Origin: a virus | Virus record (IMG/VR): IMGVR_UViG_3300020733_000077 | Location: 1 to 24,384 of that record | Strand: one strand, 5' to 3' | DNA: 24,384 nucleotides | Made by a program: the position numbers and the translations under genes | The notes under the pieces: model-generated | The model's input: the letters and a program-made list of their open reading frames with translations, nothing else | Told to the model about the DNA's origin: nothing | Database searches by the model: none | Part shown: positions 22,219 to 24,384 of the stretch, in pieces | How positions within the stretch are numbered: position 1 is the first letter of the stretch | Layout: each line of letters opens with the position of its first letter

Positions 22219-24384
22219 CTATAGCTCCGCAGACCACTCTAAATATCCTGCTGCATTTGTTATTCCCATAACACCAGCTTGTCCAGCAGTTCCACCAGAT
22301 ATTGACATTCCAAAATGATAAGTGTCTGGTGTTGATGCTGCATCTAAAGCTGGCACGGAAGTTCCACTGTATGGTGTTCCTGCAATATATGCAGTAAAAT
22401 GGCTTGCAACTCCAGATGTTCCAATTATTGGTGCTACTCTCATTGTAGTAGGAAATCTAATAAGTCCATAAATTGAATTTGTACCATAAACCATAATTGC
22501 TACTAATCTGGCTGCTGTTGTTCTCCAATAATATCTTTCACATAAAGAAACTTCACCTTGATATGTTCCTCCAGAACGTGAAAATTGTGTTGCTGTAGTT
22601 CCAATCTCTAATTGAACTTGAGTAATATCAAATATAGCATTAGAAACAGTACTATTTACTGAGGAAAACATTATTCCAAATGATGTAGAATTTGCTGGTA
22701 CAAATAGCGTTTTTGTATATTTTTGCCAGGTTCCATTAGCATTACTCAAAGTATCTGAAGTTATATTTGTTGCGGATACTCCAGTGCCTATGTGTAAATT
22801 ACCGTCAATATTTGTAGTATTATACATTGTATTAATTGACCATGGGTTTGTCATGTTAACTGCAGACCTATAATAAAATGAAAGAGTTACCCATTGACCA
22901 GCAAATCTTATTACTTCATCAGTTGCAATAGATTGACTAACAAAATAATTTTGATTGCTTGATGATGTTGCACCTATACGCATATAATATCTTGAACCTG
23001 GAATATATGCAGAAACAAGATATTGGTTTATTGAAAGATTATTGCTTGTTCCATAACCACTTACATACCATCCATCTAAAGAATAACCATTAGGTCCATT
23101 TAATGAGGCACCTCTTTGTGCTATTTCCATATTTCCATTGCGAATAAAATTTTTACCAGCTACATTGTAGCCTGCCCAACCAATATTTGATGGAGTTCCA
23201 TAGCCAGAAGAATTGTATACTGTTGAAGATGCTAAAATTCCATCAAAACCACTTGGTCCTGATGCTGATACATCTGCATTTGGAGTTGAAAAAGCTTTTG
23301 TAAATGGTGTGGCAGAAGATCCAATTTCAAGTTGGACATTTGCAATTCTTACTGTTTGTCCAGCAATTGATTGTGCTGTATCTGGAACAATGCCAAAATA
23401 AATACTTACTGCATCTGAAGGAACAGTAAGTGTATAAGATAATCTTGTCCATGTTGTTGGTGCAGCAAATCCTCCAGATGATATTACTACTGATGTTGCC
23501 CCATTAATATAGCCAGCATCAACTTGAGAATTGCTATATTTAACTTCTGGTCCGATATTTCCTGCATATCCGCCTGAAACTTTTGCATAAAATGAAAATG
23601 TAACAGTTTTTCCTCTTAATCCAATTGTTGTTGCACTATTTAAAGGATAATGTATTTGAGAAAAACCAGAACTTGATGCAGTAGTATTCCATTTTAAACC
23701 ATATCTTGTATTTGTTGTTGGCAAATCAGATGTTTCTTGTGTTATTGATTGTGCACCAACTATACGAGCAAACCATTTATCAGCTGTCCAAGATAAGTCT
23801 GCTGTAAATGTTGTGCCTAGGGACCATGAATCAAATCCGCCATTTGTTATTAAGTTTTTACCAGCAATATTGTGTGGTCCTGACCAATTTATTCCCGTTG
23901 TTTGTGTTGAATCAGCAAATGGAATTGTTCCGTCTGCCCCAATTGTTAATTGTGCAACAGAACCTCCACCTGTACCTACTATCAACCCGCCTTTATTTGC
24001 AAGTATATTATTTGGAGTTGTAATATTTACAGTTCCGCCCAATGATATTGGATTACCATTAATAATTATTGATGAATTAGAAAGGGCGGAATTAGGAATG
24101 TTAGTTAAAGTATTTGTAGATCCAGATATAGATAATCCTGTAGGAGTTGTTAAAGTCCCGCCCAATGAAATTGTCTGATTACCAAAAGTTATAGATGAAT
24201 TAGAAAGTTGAGCATTTTGAATAGTTCCAGTAATAGATGATGATGCTACAGATGCAATAGAATAGTTAGAATAGCAATAAATTTGAACAAAATCATTATA
24301 TGAAAGTTGTGTGGGGAATGTAATAGATAAACCATTTGCTGCTGGAGTATAATCTAAATTTCTTACTAGGAGGACTCCGTTTAG
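22219..24384 (-). CDS. large tail fibre with two carbohydrate-binding-like modules (N-terminus beyond right edge)
   Basis: The frame stays open through the window edge: 721 residues are visible and the true start lies beyond 24384. An apparent TTG start at 24165 is only an internal codon, because the sequence before it encodes the LNGVLLVRNLDYT module also present in both S74 fibres. Next come short tail repeats (ITFGNQTISLGGT and IIINGNPISLGGT), then two related jelly-roll modules: about residues 176-362 (KNLITNGGFDSW ... KTVTFSFYAKV ... VQLEIGSSATPF) and about 411-615 (KNFIRNGNMEIAQRG ... QWVTLSFYYRS ... VQLEIGTTATQF). A common fibre C-terminal segment follows (LCERYYWR onward, about 615-721). 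The duplicated module resembles CBM4/9-like sugar-binding folds of phage fibres. Likely receptor binding. Confidence 0.82.
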   Translation of the reverse strand, partial: LNGVLLVRNLDYTPAANGLSITFPTQLSYNDFVQIYCYSNYSIASVASSSITGTIQNAQLSNSSITFGNQTISLGGTLTTPTGLSISGSTNTLTNIPNSALSNSSIIINGNPISLGGTVNITTPNNILANKGGLIVGTGGGSVAQLTIGADGTIPFADSTQTTGINWSGPHNIAGKNLITNGGFDSWSLGTTFTADLSWTADKWFARIVGAQSITQETSDLPTTNTRYGLKWNTTASSSGFSQIHYPLNSATTIGLRGKTVTFSFYAKVSGGYAGNIGPEVKYSNSQVDAGYINGATSVVISSGGFAAPTTWTRLSYTLTVPSDAVSIYFGIVPDTAQSIAGQTVRIANVQLEIGSSATPFTKAFSTPNADVSASGPSGFDGILASSTVYNSSGYGTPSNIGWAGYNVAGKNFIRNGNMEIAQRGASLNGPNGYSLDGWYVSGYGTSNNLSINQYLVSAYIPGSRYYMRIGATSSSNQNYFVSQSIATDEVIRFAGQWVTLSFYYRSAVNMTNPWSINTMYNTTNIDGNLHIGTGVSATNITSDTLSNANGTWQKYTKTLFVPANSTSFGIMFSSVNSTVSNAIFDITQVQLEIGTTATQFSRSGGTYQGEVSLCERYYWRTTAARLVAIMVYGTNSIYGLIRFPTTMRVAPIIGTSGVASHFTAYIAGTPYSGTSVPALDAASTPDTYHFGMSISGGTAGQAGVMGITNAAGYLEWSAEL
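24031..24207 (-). repeat. imperfect 54-nt direct repeat pair encoding tail repeats
   Basis: Two units, 24031-24084 and 24154-24207, share CCGCCCAATGA at one end and GATGAATTAGAAAG at the other. They encode LxNSSI-x-xGNxxISLGGT. A third, more diverged unit lies at about 21837-21895 in the S74 fibre (NSSVTIGGQTINLGGS). They look like the short repeated elements of phage tail shafts. Confidence 0.65.

Noticed and set aside
24163-24165. TTG at 24165 as start of the right-edge fibre
   Set aside because: The frame continues upstream through 73 codons to the window edge and encodes a recognised fibre module, so this is an internal Leu codon.

Overview
The window is a fragment of a tailed double-stranded DNA phage (Caudoviricetes) or prophage. 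The sequence is AT-rich, and every supported gene lies on the minus strand, so the biological reading direction runs from position 24384 down to 1. Genes are packed with ATGA, TAATG or 8-nt overlaps, or gaps of 0 to 20 nt; only two gaps exceed 35 nt (439-490 and 3599-3649). The host cannot be read with certainty. The endolysin joins a CHAP-type catalytic domain to a C-terminal peptidoglycan-binding domain, and no spanin is visible, which leans toward a Gram-positive host. From memory, the small 112-aa protein and the tail modules resemble those of uncultured aquatic phages, so a freshwater actinobacterial host is a guess.

In reading order, about 20.7 kb (24384 to 3650) encodes tail adhesion proteins. 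It starts with a large fibre truncated by the window edge (two carbohydrate-binding-like modules). Next come an S74 (intramolecular chaperone) fibre, a small tail protein and a protein with an Mtd-type N-terminal domain. Five adjacent genes then carry six copies of one roughly 160-aa domain. Three small tail proteins follow, one of them a 55-aa Trp/Pro-rich protein. Then come a 1187-aa modular structural protein, a second S74 fibre, a glycine-rich adhesin, a 317-aa fibre protein, a LamG-LamG-FN3-glycine-rich adhesin and a second LamG protein with an Asp-box.

A weak hairpin (3624-3651) separates this from the head and lysis section: a 112-aa conserved phage protein, the portal (PBSX/HK97 type, TTG start), a CHAP endolysin, a two-TM holin candidate, and the start of an XkdF/S78-like prohead protease running off the left edge. 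Placing the lysis pair between portal and protease is unusual.

The main theme is modular shuffling: at least six domain types recur in different proteins (S74 chaperone, LNG-LLV module, six-copy LYGI domain, GTSYT-VGDI C-terminal domain, glycine-rich domain, LamG). This suggests a virion with several receptor-binding proteins or a locus under strong diversifying selection. A second unexplained signal is a recurrent CCCGC(C)/(G)GCGGG motif on both strands and in all codon phases of an otherwise AT-rich sequence. No tRNA, CRISPR, integrase, transposase or reverse transcriptase was seen.
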